DNA of 64,000 nucleotides from Flammeovirga yaeyamensis (GCF_018736045.1 NZ_CP076132.1:2527501-2591500), one strand, 5' to 3'; numbered from the stretch's first letter, positions 9,584 to 19,481 are shown. The notes: generated from the letters alone by a model not told the origin. Translations and numbers: made by a program.

Positions 9584-10612
9584 ATGATTGAAAAAACCAA
9601 ATCGATTAAATTTCGAATAACCCTTTTTGGATTAGCAATTATACCCTTTTTTCTTTTGAATATAAGTGTAGGGTCATCAGATATTTCCCTGAGCAGTCTT
9701 TGGGAAGCAGTAATTCATCAGACGGATGAGAATAGTGGAATATATACCATATTTACTTTGATACGCTTGCCAAAAGCATTGGTAGCACTTTTAGCAGGAG
9801 TAGGGTTATCTGTGAGTGGTTTGTTAATGCAAGCCCTTTTTAGAAACCCAATGGCAGGGCCTTCTGTATTAGGAATCAATTCTGGAGCATCATTAGGTGT
9901 TGCTTTTGTTTCTCTTTCTGTTGGATTAGGGATCGGGAGCTCTAGTTTTCTACAAAATTCTGGAGCATGGATGACAATTCTAGCATCCTCTGCAGGGGCA
10001 GCAATGGTTTTATTAGTCATTCTAATAGTTGCTCACAATCTAAAGGATAATGTTGCTTTGTTGATTATCGGTATTATGGTAGGGGCTTTAACATCGAGTT
10101 TAGTTGGTATTGCTCAATATTTCTCAAGTCCAGATGCACTTCAAGAATATATTTTATGGACTTTTGGTAGCTTAGGTGGAATCGTTTACGAACAAATTAT
10201 TGTGCTCACCCTTATCATTATATTAGGGATTATAGTTAGTGTGACTTTATGTAAATCAATGAATTTGATGATTCTTGGAGAACAGTATGCCATTTCTATG
10301 GGGTTAAATATTAAGCGATATCGTTTTCTGTCAATATTATCAGCTAGTTTATTAGCAGGGTCGATTACTGGTTTTTGTGGACCAATCGGATTTATTGGTA
10401 TTGCGGCACCACATTTAGCTAGAGTTGTAGCCAAAACTTCTGATCACTTTAAATTATTACCTTTGTCGGCATTTATTGGGGCAATAATTATGTTAGGGTG
10501 TGACACGATCTCTCATATAAGTGAATCAGGAGTTGTTTTGCCCATCAATTCCATTACCTCTTTAATAGGAGCACCAATTGTTATTTTAGCCATGGTTAAA
10601 GGAAGGAAATAG
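9584..10612 (+). CDS. FecCD-family ABC transporter permease
   Basis: An integral membrane subunit of a siderophore, haem or cobalamin ABC importer (BtuC/FhuB/FecD fold). About nine to ten hydrophobic segments are visible; the coupling segment and the family-typical blocks RNPMAGPSVLG and GFIGIAAPHLAR are present. I chose the ATG at 9584 (MIEKTK) over 9566, which would lie almost on the divergent start codon. The stop codon TAG is immediately followed by the ATG of the ATPase gene, so the two are one operon. No substrate-binding protein or TonB receptor lies nearby, so the substrate cannot be assigned. Confidence 0.92.
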   Translation: MIEKTKSIKFRITLFGLAIIPFFLLNISVGSSDISLSSLWEAVIHQTDENSGIYTIFTLIRLPKALVALLAGVGLSVSGLLMQALFRNPMAGPSVLGINSGASLGVAFVSLSVGLGIGSSSFLQNSGAWMTILASSAGAAMVLLVILIVAHNLKDNVALLIIGIMVGALTSSLVGIAQYFSSPDALQEYILWTFGSLGGIVYEQIIVLTLIIILGIIVSVTLCKSMNLMILGEQYAISMGLNIKRYRFLSILSASLLAGSITGFCGPIGFIGIAAPHLARVVAKTSDHFKLLPLSAFIGAIIMLGCDTISHISESGVVLPINSITSLIGAPIVILAMVKGRK

Positions 10613-11668
10613 ATGAAGACGATAGAAATTAAAAATTTAATTACTGGATATCATCAAAAAAATAAAGAGATTTATAAAGTTGGTAATTATCCTTCTCTTA
10701 CCTTAAATAAAGGTGATTTTGTTACTTTAATTGGGCGAAATGGAATCGGTAAATCAACTTTATTAAAGACATTGTCGGGTGATATTCCACCTATTGAAGG
10801 AGAGGTGAAGATAAATGGAACACCTATTCATCAATTAGACAATATTACTCGTTCTAAGCTGATTAGTTTTGTTTTGCCAAATGTTCAGATCAATGGACGG
10901 TTAACAGTAGAAGAAGTCGTTATGTTGGGTCGCTATCCTTATATTAATTGGTGGGGCAAAACATCTGATGACGATAAATTATCGGTTATTCGTGCTTTGG
11001 AAAGTGTACAGGCAATGCATTTAAAGAATAGAGATATCACTACTTTAAGTGATGGCGAAAAGCAAAAAGTGATGATTGCAAGAGCTTTGGCTCAGGATAC
11101 TCCAATTATCTTTCTTGATGAATCTACAGCACATCTTGATTTACCAAATCGTGTGGAAGTTTTCCAGTTATTAAAAATTATAGCAAGAAAAAGCCAAAAA
11201 ACTATACTATTATCCACACATGAAATCGAAATGAGTTTACAAGTAGCAGACTACATTTGGTTGCTTCAAAAAGGTAAATGTACTTTCGGGACTCCAGACT
11301 TATTAGTATCGAAAAACACTATTAGAGAGGTGTTTAATTCCAATTATGTCGGTTTTGATAAGGAAAGTGGAGTATTTAAATTTTGTTCGATCGAAAAACA
11401 ATTCTCTTTTGGCATAGAATTAGACGTATCAGTTAAAGATTATCTTGGACATCAAGATGTCGATATTAGAATTCTTTGGTTAATAAAGAAATTTATATCG
11501 GAAGGTTGTGATGAAAGTAAAGATGCAGATGTTCAGATAAAATTATTGTACTCTACTGATAATGAACTATTGGAATGGAATGTTACATACAAAAACAAGA
11601 CTTTGATATATCAAGACCATGATAATTTGAATCTTTATAATCAAATTAATAAAGACTTTTTCTCTTGA
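10613..11668 (+). CDS. FecE-type ABC transporter ATP-binding protein with C-terminal extension
   Basis: The ATPase partner of the preceding permease. Walker A GRNGIGKST is at residues 41-49, the signature LSDGE at 145-149, Walker B IIFLDE at 165-170 and the H-loop histidine at 203. At 351 residues it is about 95 longer than usual FecE/BtuD proteins (about 255). The extra C-terminal part (about 255-351) matches no domain I recognise, is hydrophilic and could be a regulatory module. It begins directly after the permease stop codon. The import role for iron-siderophore or a related ligand is family-level knowledge only. Confidence 0.9.
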   Translation: MKTIEIKNLITGYHQKNKEIYKVGNYPSLTLNKGDFVTLIGRNGIGKSTLLKTLSGDIPPIEGEVKINGTPIHQLDNITRSKLISFVLPNVQINGRLTVEEVVMLGRYPYINWWGKTSDDDKLSVIRALESVQAMHLKNRDITTLSDGEKQKVMIARALAQDTPIIFLDESTAHLDLPNRVEVFQLLKIIARKSQKTILLSTHEIEMSLQVADYIWLLQKGKCTFGTPDLLVSKNTIREVFNSNYVGFDKESGVFKFCSIEKQFSFGIELDVSVKDYLGHQDVDIRILWLIKKFISEGCDESKDADVQIKLLYSTDNELLEWNVTYKNKTLIYQDHDNLNLYNQINKDFFS

Positions 11669-11680
11669 TTATATCATTTA

Positions 11681-11714
11681 TTTGATAATAATTTGAACAA
11701 AAATTATATATTTG
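11681..11714 (+). promoter_or_regulatory. Bacteroidota-type promoter for the SpoIIE phosphatase gene
   Basis: TTTG (11681-11684), a 22-nt spacer and TATATTTG (11707-11714) match the -33/-7 consensus TTTG-N19-22-TAnnTTTG, giving a leader of about 45 nt before the ATG at 11763. Confidence 0.6.
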
Positions 11715-11762
11715 TTCAGAAGCGTATAAGATATTTACAATTTTTTAATTAGAAATCTCATA

Positions 11763-14429
11763 ATGGGGGTTAATAAACTTTTTATCAAATTCTTTTATTT
11801 ATTGTCACTGATTTTTTTACCAATACTATCCATTGCTCAAAATCAAACAATTAAAGGGACTATTTTGGATGAAGATCATCGTCCGGTGTCATCAGCAATT
11901 GTTTATGTAGACGGTGAAAAAGTTGCCTCTTCTAATTTAAGAGGGGAGTTCACTTTTGAGACAGCGGATAAGACAAAAATCAATACGATAAACGTAATCA
12001 AGAATGGTTATAAAATGCAGACTTGGGCTACAAATGGTCCAAATAAAATATCTGTATTATTATCATATGCCCCAATTTATATCGAAGGTACTGTTCTAGT
12101 AGGAAAAAGACCTTTTCCAAATAAATTAGTAAAGATCAGTGGAGAACCTTTTTCAGCTGTAAAAACCAATAGTGCTGGAAAATTCAAGATAAAAGTAAGT
12201 AGAAATTTTATAGTAAAAACGTCAACAATATTTTTAGTTGATGGTGAACCTGTTTCATCAAGTCAGTTCTTTTTTAGTAAAAAACTGAATAATGTTACTA
12301 TTAATCTACCGGCAGATAAAAATGCTAATAATGAGGCACCTGTTTTAGCAAAAAAGACACCTAATACACCGACTCAACAACAAATAATTGAAGATAAAGA
12401 TATTGAAATTGATCCTATCTTAGTTGTTGTAGTTTATGATGAAGATATTTCTCCTGCGGATTCATTAAGAGTAAATATCAACGATAAAGAGTTTTTAACG
12501 GATAGTAATGGTGAATTTGAAGTATATGCAGATTCATTAAACGAAAACACTTTAGCGATAAATGACTACAAAATTGTAAAAACAAAATATGATTATGAAG
12601 ATAATTATATGTTTGTGTATATCTCTAGCTTCGATGAAAATGCTCCTCCAAAAGAGGAAATGAACATCGAATACTCAGAAAATTTCCAAGCTGTTTTCAA
12701 TACTTTAGAAGCGGAGAAGCAAATTTTACAAGAAACTGGAGTAAGTCTTAGAAAAGAGATTCAGAAAATTTCAGAGAAATTAGAGAAAGATAATACCACT
12801 CGATCTAAACAAGCTGCACTAGAAGCTTATTTAGAAAGATTGACATCCTCATTGATTGAAAACGAATTGGCCTATGAAGATGCACAATTCAAAACCAATC
12901 AAATGATGGAAAGAATGAGGTCTCAAATTAATCAGCAGACATCAACTATTGAGCAAATAGAAGAGGAGAAAGAATCTGTAGAGAAGGAAAGAATGTTGTA
13001 TTTTATTATTGCAGCAATTTCTTTAATCCTAATATTCATCTTCTATAAAAATTCTCAGAAGCTAAAAGAACAAAGAGACGACTTAAAAGAAATTACTGAA
13101 CGTTTGCAAGAAGCAAAAGATGATGTGATCAAATCGCATGAAGAAATGCTTTCTGTAAAGGATATTGGACAGAAGTTTACCTCTCAGTTGGATTTTGAAA
13201 ACCATATGGTGGATCTACAAGAAAGTGTAAACGAATTGTTACCGGCATCAACTTTTGGTATTGGAGTTTACAATAAATACGAAAGAAGATTAGAGTTTAG
13301 AAATCAAGTATCTGATGTTGGATTAGAATCATTCTATTCTGAATCTATTGATGATACTCAAAGTTTAGCGGGATGGTGTTTTAATAACGAGGTAGAACTA
13401 ATTATTAATGATTATGATACTGAGACCAACCTATACATTCCACAAACTGAAAATAAAAGAGATTTTAGAAATAAGTCGGTAATCTATATGCCGTTAATTA
13501 TTGATTCTAAAGCAATAGGGGTAATTACTATGCAAGCTTTAGCGAAAAATCAATATGAAGAATTAAACGTCTCTACTTTAAAATCTTTGGCCTCATATGC
13601 ATCTATTGCAGTATCAAATTATGTGGCTTACAAAGAATTAAAAGAAAAGAACAAGAGCATTTATGATAGTATGCGTTATGCTAAGACTATCCAAAATGCC
13701 ATTTTACCATCCAATAAATTCATTAAGAAAAGTTTTAGCGATAGCTTCTTATTATACAGGTCGAAAGAATTAGTTTCTGGAGATTTCTACTGGTATAAAG
13801 AAAAAGAAGTTGAAGGCAAATTAAGAAAGCTTATTGCGGTAGTGGATTGTACAGGTCATGGTGTACCGGGTGCATTCATGTCGATGATTGGTAATGCATT
13901 GTTAAATGATATTACGAACACTAAGAAGAGGTTATCTACTGTAGAAATATTGGATAGTTTGAATGTGGGTGTTCAAGATTCATTGAGACAAGAGGAGTCA
14001 TTAAATGACGACGGTATGGATTTAGCACTTGTTAGTGTTGTAGAAAATGATGATAAAACTATAGATGTTGAATTCACAGGAGCTAAAAGACCTATCTATA
14101 TTTTTAAACAACAATCTAAAGAATTGGAAGTTGTAAATGGAGATAGTAAATCTATTGGTTATACTACACGTAAAGTGAAAAACTTTACATCTAAGAAGTT
14201 AACCTTAGAGAAAGGAGATATTATCTATCTAAGTTCTGATGGATATGTTGATCAAAATAATTTGGATAGAAGAAAAATTGGTACCAACCGTTTGAAAAGC
14301 ATCATCTTAGATAATGCAGCTCTTCCATTGGATCAGCAAAAAGAAAAATTAGAAATAGCTTTAGATGATCATCAAAAAGGTGGTGTTGAGCAAAGAGACG
14401 ATATCACAATAATGGGTGTGAAACTATAG
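11763..14429 (+). CDS. Receptor-like SpoIIE/PP2C protein phosphatase with GAF domain
   Basis: An 888-residue protein. Order: signal peptide (about 1-25); carboxypeptidase-regulatory-like beta-sandwich repeats (first about 28-100, with related segments about 105-180 and 215-290); a long coiled coil (about 300-410); a transmembrane helix starting near residue 412; a second coiled coil (440-465); a GAF domain (about 466-620); and a SpoIIE-type PP2C phosphatase (about 635-888). Metal-binding PP2C motifs are VVDCTGHGVPGAF and the C-terminal DDITIMGVKL. The layout suggests a signal sensed outside the inner membrane, passed through the coiled coils to a Ser/Thr phosphatase, typically acting on an anti-sigma-factor antagonist. 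No partner switch genes are adjacent. It ends at a shared terminator with dnaN. Confidence 0.9.
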   Translation: MGVNKLFIKFFYLLSLIFLPILSIAQNQTIKGTILDEDHRPVSSAIVYVDGEKVASSNLRGEFTFETADKTKINTINVIKNGYKMQTWATNGPNKISVLLSYAPIYIEGTVLVGKRPFPNKLVKISGEPFSAVKTNSAGKFKIKVSRNFIVKTSTIFLVDGEPVSSSQFFFSKKLNNVTINLPADKNANNEAPVLAKKTPNTPTQQQIIEDKDIEIDPILVVVVYDEDISPADSLRVNINDKEFLTDSNGEFEVYADSLNENTLAINDYKIVKTKYDYEDNYMFVYISSFDENAPPKEEMNIEYSENFQAVFNTLEAEKQILQETGVSLRKEIQKISEKLEKDNTTRSKQAALEAYLERLTSSLIENELAYEDAQFKTNQMMERMRSQINQQTSTIEQIEEEKESVEKERMLYFIIAAISLILIFIFYKNSQKLKEQRDDLKEITERLQEAKDDVIKSHEEMLSVKDIGQKFTSQLDFENHMVDLQESVNELLPASTFGIGVYNKYERRLEFRNQVSDVGLESFYSESIDDTQSLAGWCFNNEVELIINDYDTETNLYIPQTENKRDFRNKSVIYMPLIIDSKAIGVITMQALAKNQYEELNVSTLKSLASYASIAVSNYVAYKELKEKNKSIYDSMRYAKTIQNAILPSNKFIKKSFSDSFLLYRSKELVSGDFYWYKEKEVEGKLRKLIAVVDCTGHGVPGAFMSMIGNALLNDITNTKKRLSTVEILDSLNVGVQDSLRQEESLNDDGMDLALVSVVENDDKTIDVEFTGAKRPIYIFKQQSKELEVVNGDSKSIGYTTRKVKNFTSKKLTLEKGDIIYLSSDGYVDQNNLDRRKIGTNRLKSIILDNAALPLDQQKEKLEIALDDHQKGGVEQRDDITIMGVKL

Positions 14430-14450
14430 TCGTTTTTAAATAAAGTTTAT

Positions 14451-14490
14451 AAAAAAGGTCTCAAAATCAAATGATTTTGAGACCTTTTTT
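14451..14490. terminator. Bidirectional intrinsic terminator
   Basis: A-tract, a stem (14457-14469 with 14472-14484; the inner pairs will open to make the loop) and T-tract between the convergent SpoIIE-phosphatase and dnaN genes. Confidence 0.85.
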
Positions 14491-14508
14491 ATTGATCTGT
14501 AATGATGC

Positions 14509-15639
14509 TTAGTAAGAGAAATTATGCAACATAATTGGCATAACTAGCATTAATACATCTTCTGTATCTGGTTGATCTTGAGGAACAAGAAGACCTGCCA
14601 TACCTGGTTCAGAAAGTCTTAAAGTTACTCTATCAGAAGAGATGTTATTAAGTATCTCGATTAAGAATTTAGCATTGAAGCCAATTTCTAAATCTTCACC
14701 ATCGTGCTCACAGAATAATCTTTCCTTCGCCTCGTTTGAGAAGTCTAAGTCTTCTGCTGAAACAAATAATTCGTTGTCTTGAATTTTAAATCTTACTTGA
14801 TTAGTTGTTTTGTTAGCATAAATAACAATACGTTTTAAACAGCCAAGTAATGCTTGTCTATCAAGAGTAACTAAATTATTATTGTTTAATGGAATTACAT
14901 TTTCATAATCAGGGAAACGTTCGTCGATTAATCTTGAAATTAATCTCATTGTTCCAAATGTAAATACTGCATATTGATCATTAAATTCTAATGATACATT
15001 TGTTTCGTCTGCAGGAAGGATATTTTTAAGTTGAGTAAGTGCTTTTTTACCTAAGATAATAGGTTCCATCATACCACTTACTTCAATATCGTTTCTTCTG
15101 TAACGAACTAATCTATGCGAATCTGTAGCTACAAAATCTGAATGATCTTCAGTAAAGTTGAAGAATACACCATTCATATTTGGTTTCATATCATCGTTAC
15201 TTGTAGCAAAAAGAGTGTATCCAATCGCATCTTGTAAAGTGATAGCAGACATAGCCAATGAACTAGACATTGCGATGTCTGGGTTCGAAGGATAATCTTC
15301 TGCATTCTCACCAGCCAATTTGTAACGTCCGTTATCTGAAGCGATTTCAATAGTATAAGTATCAAAATCAATTGAGAACGTTACTGGTTGTTCAGGTAAG
15401 TTTTTTAATGTATCTGTTAGCATTCTTGCAGGAATGGCAACATTAGCATCAGCGTCAGCTTCAACATTAATCTCTGAGATTATTGTTGTATGCATGTCTG
15501 AGGCAGTTATTTTTAATAATCCCCCTTGAATTTCAAATAAGAAATTCTCAAGTATTGGCATAGAAGGATTGTTTGGAATAACACCATTTAGCATCTGAAT
15601 TTGTTTCAGAATAGTAGATGTTGATGCAGTGAACTTCAT
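14509..15639 (-). CDS. dnaN: DNA polymerase III subunit beta (sliding clamp)
   Basis: The 376-residue ring-forming processivity clamp that tethers DNA polymerase III to DNA. Three homologous clamp domains are visible: the N-terminus MKFTASTSTILKQIQML, the middle domain around ATDSHRLVRYR, and the C-terminal domain ending in VLMLVMPIML, which carries the hydrophobic partner-binding pocket. dnaA, recF and the replication origin are not adjacent. The gene lies 21 bases downstream of trpS on the same strand, so trpS and dnaN are probably co-transcribed, an arrangement unlike the dnaA-dnaN operons of many other bacteria. Confidence 0.97.
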   Translation of the reverse strand: MKFTASTSTILKQIQMLNGVIPNNPSMPILENFLFEIQGGLLKITASDMHTTIISEINVEADADANVAIPARMLTDTLKNLPEQPVTFSIDFDTYTIEIASDNGRYKLAGENAEDYPSNPDIAMSSSLAMSAITLQDAIGYTLFATSNDDMKPNMNGVFFNFTEDHSDFVATDSHRLVRYRRNDIEVSGMMEPIILGKKALTQLKNILPADETNVSLEFNDQYAVFTFGTMRLISRLIDERFPDYENVIPLNNNNLVTLDRQALLGCLKRIVIYANKTTNQVRFKIQDNELFVSAEDLDFSNEAKERLFCEHDGEDLEIGFNAKFLIEILNNISSDRVTLRLSEPGMAGLLVPQDQPDTEDVLMLVMPIMLHNFSY

Positions 15640-15660
15640 TTTATATTTTTAATTAATTTA

Positions 15661-16629
15661 TTAGTAACCAACTTTTTGACGGATTTCAGCTAATTTCTTG
15701 TTAGCAATAACTCTAGCTTTTTCCTCGCCAACACTTAATTCTTTTTCTAACTCATCAAGATTGGTCATATAGTAATCAAATTTCTCTCTAGCTGTTTCAT
15801 AACGTTCTAGAATTAAATTTAATAATGCAGTTTTAGCATGACCATATCCATAGTTTCCACCCTCGTAGTTGGCTCTCATTTCAGCAATTTGCTCTTCAGA
15901 AGCCATCAATTTATATAAAGCGAATACATTACAAGTATCTGGATTTTTAGGTTCTTCCAAAGGAGTAGAATCTGTTTGGATACCCATTACTTGTTTTTTC
16001 AATTGCTTCTTTGGTAAGAAAATATCAATAACGTTACCATAAGATTTACTCATTTTACTTCCATCTGTACCTGGGATAGTCATTAATTCTTCGTTAATAA
16101 CGGCTTCTGGTACTACAAAAGTTTCTCCATACTGACGGTTGAAAGCTGAAGTTAAATCTCTAGTAATCTCTAAATGCTGCTTTTGATCCTTACCGACTGG
16201 CACTTTCTCAGCATCATAAAGAATGATATCACAAGCCATAAGCACAGGGTAAGTGAATAATCCTGCATTTACATCGCTTAATTTATCTGATTTATCCTTG
16301 AATGAATGTGCATTAGCCAACATAGGGTAGGGAGTCAAACAACTTAAGTACCAAGTCAACTCACATACTTCAGGAATTTTAGATTGACGATAAAAAATGT
16401 TCTTTTGAGTGTCAAAACCTAAAGCCAGCCATGCAGCTGCAGTTGCATATACATTTTGTTTTCTCGTTTCTGCATCCTTAATGGTTGTCATTGAATGAAG
16501 ATCCGCGATAAAGAATAATGCATCGTTATCATTAGATTTTGATAGCTCGATAGCAGGTTCAATTGCACCTAGAACGTTTCCTAAATGTTGTCTGCCAGAA
16601 CTTTGTACTCCTGTTAGAATTCTTGCCAT
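15661..16629 (-). CDS. trpS: Tryptophan--tRNA ligase
   Basis: A class I aminoacyl-tRNA synthetase of 322 residues that charges tRNA-Trp. The HIGH-type motif is SGRQHLGN (residues 11-18) and the KMSKS loop is at 192-196; GTDGSKMSKSYGN is characteristic of TrpS. The PVGKDQKQHLE segment of the active site is also present. It lies directly upstream of dnaN with a 21-base gap, consistent with a two-gene operon. Confidence 0.97.
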   Translation of the reverse strand: MARILTGVQSSGRQHLGNVLGAIEPAIELSKSNDNDALFFIADLHSMTTIKDAETRKQNVYATAAAWLALGFDTQKNIFYRQSKIPEVCELTWYLSCLTPYPMLANAHSFKDKSDKLSDVNAGLFTYPVLMACDIILYDAEKVPVGKDQKQHLEITRDLTSAFNRQYGETFVVPEAVINEELMTIPGTDGSKMSKSYGNVIDIFLPKKQLKKQVMGIQTDSTPLEEPKNPDTCNVFALYKLMASEEQIAEMRANYEGGNYGYGHAKTALLNLILERYETAREKFDYYMTNLDELEKELSVGEEKARVIANKKLAEIRQKVGY

Positions 16630-16886
16630 TTTATGTAAACTGACTTGTCTTTATAGTTATTATTTCAATCGGTAAAAATAACAAAAAAAAGTATTATCAA
16701 GAATTATTTTTTTACCTCTTTAGTCTCATTTAAATATTAAAAGTTTATATATCCATATAAAGGTATATAAATGTGTGATATCATTAAATTATGTTAGTTT
16801 TTGATGATTAAAAACATTGAATTGTAAAAACTGTATTCCGTACCTTGTCTTCATAAATTCCAATTTTTATAAATTAAAAATTTGTT

Positions 16887-17405
16887 ATGGCTTTAATTAG
16901 AAAGGTAAAAGGAATCGAACCACAAATAGGAGAGAATACATTCTTAGCAGAAAATTGTACTGTAGTTGGAGATGTTACAATGGGCAAGGACTGTAGTGTT
17001 TGGTTTAGTGCAGTTGTTCGAGGAGACGTAAATAAGATTACAATTGGTGATAAATGTAATATTCAGGATGGTGCGGTTATCCATGCTACATATAAAACAT
17101 CAGCAACTACATTAGGTAATAATGTATCGGTTGGACACAATGCTTTAGTTCATGGATGTACAATTCATGATAACGTTTTAGTGGGTATGGGTGCAATTGT
17201 AATGGACGATGCAGTGGTCGAAGAAAATGTTTTGATTGCAGCAGGAGCCGTAGTATTGCAAAATTCTAGATTAGAGTCAGGTTATTTATATGGAGGTATT
17301 CCAGCGAAAAAAATCAAGCCACTTGATGATAAATTAAAGGCTGTATTCGAAAGAACAGCTAATAATTATGTAATGTATAGTAGTTGGTTTGAGGATGAAG
17401 AATAA
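16887..17405 (+). CDS. Gamma carbonic anhydrase family protein (YrdA/PaaY-like)
   Basis: A 172-residue left-handed beta-helix built from hexapeptide repeats, as in the gamma-class carbonic anhydrase family. The three candidate zinc histidines are H66 (AVIHA), H84 and H89 (VGHNALVHG). Family members form trimers with metal sites between subunits; some hydrate CO2, others such as PaaY are thioesterases, so activity is not certain. It is a single gene followed by its own terminator and convergent with the ferredoxin gene. Confidence 0.92.
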   Translation: MALIRKVKGIEPQIGENTFLAENCTVVGDVTMGKDCSVWFSAVVRGDVNKITIGDKCNIQDGAVIHATYKTSATTLGNNVSVGHNALVHGCTIHDNVLVGMGAIVMDDAVVEENVLIAAGAVVLQNSRLESGYLYGGIPAKKIKPLDDKLKAVFERTANNYVMYSSWFEDEE

Positions 17406-17437
17406 AAAAAGGGCAACATTTAGTTGCCCTTTCTTTT
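17404..17437. terminator. Intrinsic terminator
   Basis: An A-tract followed by an 8-bp stem (17410-17417 with 17423-17430), a 5-nt loop and a T-rich tail, lying between the convergent gamma-CA-like and ferredoxin genes. Confidence 0.8.
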
Positions 17438-17450
17438 TGATACACACGTC

Positions 17451-17825
<375 letters not shown>

Positions 17826-17924
17826 TCAATTGGTTAGTGGTTCGCTAACGTTTTAGTGACGTTTTGTTTGTTACACAACTAAACTAAGATCTTTAAAAAA
17901 AGTTTTTTTGATCTTTTACTTTTA

Positions 17925-17955
17925 CAAAGGTGTACACTTAAATATAAAAAATCAA
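17925..17955 (-). promoter_or_regulatory. Possible promoter for the ferredoxin gene
   Basis: Read on the minus strand: TTG (17955-17953), a 20-nt spacer and CACCTTTG (17932-17925), one mismatch from TAnnTTTG. It implies a leader of about 120 nt. Confidence 0.4.
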
Positions 17956-18202
17956 TACCCTAGTTGATTTGAAGACTAAAAAAGTTGGGTTGAAAGGGTA
18001 TTTATTATCAATTATTATGGAGCTATAACAAAAAGTTATAAGTATTGACCTTGAAATAGTTCAATTAACAATTGCACTATATTGATATCATGTTGTATTT
18101 ATTTGTCAAAAATGAACTTCCAGAGATAAATGTTTCTAATAGTTAAAAATTATAGGTATTATTAAATATATGTTAAGCTATTCATCCATTAAACTCTTAA
18201 AT
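17956..18202. other. Intergenic region with no visible gene
   Basis: AT-rich spacer between the divergent ferredoxin and lipoprotein genes (the whole gap is 17799-18202). No open frame with coding character, RNA gene or clear plus-strand promoter was seen. Confidence 0.5.
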
Positions 18203-19126
18203 ATGTACAAACTTGTTAGATACACCCTAATTCTAAGCTTATCAATACTGGCTTTCTCTTGTGATGATTCAGAAGATGAAAAAGAATTTTACAATACATC
18301 TCCTATTTCAGGGGATTGTAGTTTACAGACATACACCTATTCACAAGTTCTCGATAGTGCAGGTGTAACATATAGAAACATTCAAATCAACAGAGACTTT
18401 GATTACACTGGAGATAATTTAACATCTTATACCTATAGTTTAGATTATATGGTATTAGATACAAATATGGTAGAACAAAGACAATCACAAAGTTACCAAA
18501 TCGATTTTTCATACAACGATGATGGTACATTTTCTAATGTAACATCTGGTACAGAAGAACTCTTGGAAATTGTAAATGTTGATGGTAGATTATATTCTTT
18601 AAAAGGTACAACTACATCTGGCGGTACATTCGAATTGGTATTTGAATATGATGATCAAAACAGAGTAGAGTATATCGTAAATGCGGAAGATGTAGGTTCT
18701 GATAAAGCAGAGATTACTTATTTTAAAATGACATATAATGATGCTGGAGATGTCTCTAGATTGGCATATATGGATGGTGATTTTGAATTTGCCTACAATG
18801 AGTATAGATATAATGAAGATATGAGAAACCCTACTCAAGGAATGGTATTTTACATTATTTCCCTTGTTGAAGCGGGTTCATTTGATATTTATGGAGATCC
18901 AAGTACTCTAAGTGGAAGTATAAGTGAATTCTTCAGATTATACGTTTACAATACACAATCTGAAGATTATGATTACACAGATTGGATGTCTACAGAATAT
19001 ATAATGGAATTCAACTATCAGGTTAACGATAAAAATTATCCTGTTTCTTCCAATTATAAAGTAGATTTTACAGATACAATTAAAGAAACATATAACGAAA
19101 CGTATTCTTATACCAATTGTCAATAA
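18203..19126 (+). CDS. Surface-type hypothetical lipoprotein
   Basis: The start is taken at 18203 (MYKLVRYTLILSLSILAFSC), which gives a clean lipoprotein signal; the in-frame ATG at 18170 would bury it. The lipobox cysteine is followed directly by DDSEDEKE, an acidic stretch like the lipoprotein export signal that sends Bacteroidota lipoproteins to the outer face of the outer membrane. The rest (about 290 residues) is rich in Tyr, Asp and Thr, with alternating patterns such as LTSYTYSLDYMV that look like beta-strands of DUF4595-like YD-type proteins. Function unknown. Confidence 0.78.
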   Translation: MYKLVRYTLILSLSILAFSCDDSEDEKEFYNTSPISGDCSLQTYTYSQVLDSAGVTYRNIQINRDFDYTGDNLTSYTYSLDYMVLDTNMVEQRQSQSYQIDFSYNDDGTFSNVTSGTEELLEIVNVDGRLYSLKGTTTSGGTFELVFEYDDQNRVEYIVNAEDVGSDKAEITYFKMTYNDAGDVSRLAYMDGDFEFAYNEYRYNEDMRNPTQGMVFYIISLVEAGSFDIYGDPSTLSGSISEFFRLYVYNTQSEDYDYTDWMSTEYIMEFNYQVNDKNYPVSSNYKVDFTDTIKETYNETYSYTNCQ

Positions 19127-19134
19127 TTGTAAAT

Positions 19135-19177
19135 GTGTAGTTTAAGTGTTATATTTACCATTGCACTTAAACTACAC
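19135..19177 (+). terminator. Intrinsic terminator
   Basis: A perfect 14-bp stem (19135-19148 with 19164-19177), 15-nt loop and short T-run just after the lipoprotein stop codon. Confidence 0.8.
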
Positions 19178-19186
19178 TTTTAAATT

Positions 19187-19360
19187 ATGGAATTATTTAT
19201 TGGCATTATTCTCATTTCTATGCCTATTCTTTTTGCTCTCGGACTTTTGGGATTTATGATGTCTGGTCCAAAAGGAGAAGAAGAATCTAAATTAAATATC
19301 GTAGAAGAAGGAGAAACAAAAAGAACTGCTTTCGAAGTAGAAAAAACGATTGCAAGCTAA
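19187..19360 (+). CDS. Small single-pass membrane protein (57 aa)
   Basis: A short open frame from ATG 19187 to TAA 19358-19360. The protein starts MELFIGIILISMPILFALG, a hydrophobic helix with few charges, then continues as a charged tail with a GEEES and a GETKR segment. The pattern of one N-terminal helix plus an acidic/basic tail, its own gene boundaries between two terminators, and the lack of any competing frame support coding, although no family was recognised. The last codons double as the left arm of the following terminator hairpin. Confidence 0.6.
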   Translation: MELFIGIILISMPILFALGLLGFMMSGPKGEEESKLNIVEEGETKRTAFEVEKTIAS

Positions 19361-19377
19361 ATGTAATCGTTTTTTTT
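19341..19377 (+). terminator. Intrinsic terminator overlapping the end of the small membrane protein gene
   Basis: AAAAAACGATT (19341-19351) pairs with AATCGTTTTTT (19365-19375) across a 13-nt loop that contains the stop codon; a run of T follows. Confidence 0.75.
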
Positions 19378-19481
19378 ATTCCAAAATTTTAATATCGAAC
19401 ATTTGATTGGTTTCGTAATTTAATATGGTTACTACTTTTATTGAGTAGCATTTTCATAATACTTGATCCTTTTATAAATAT

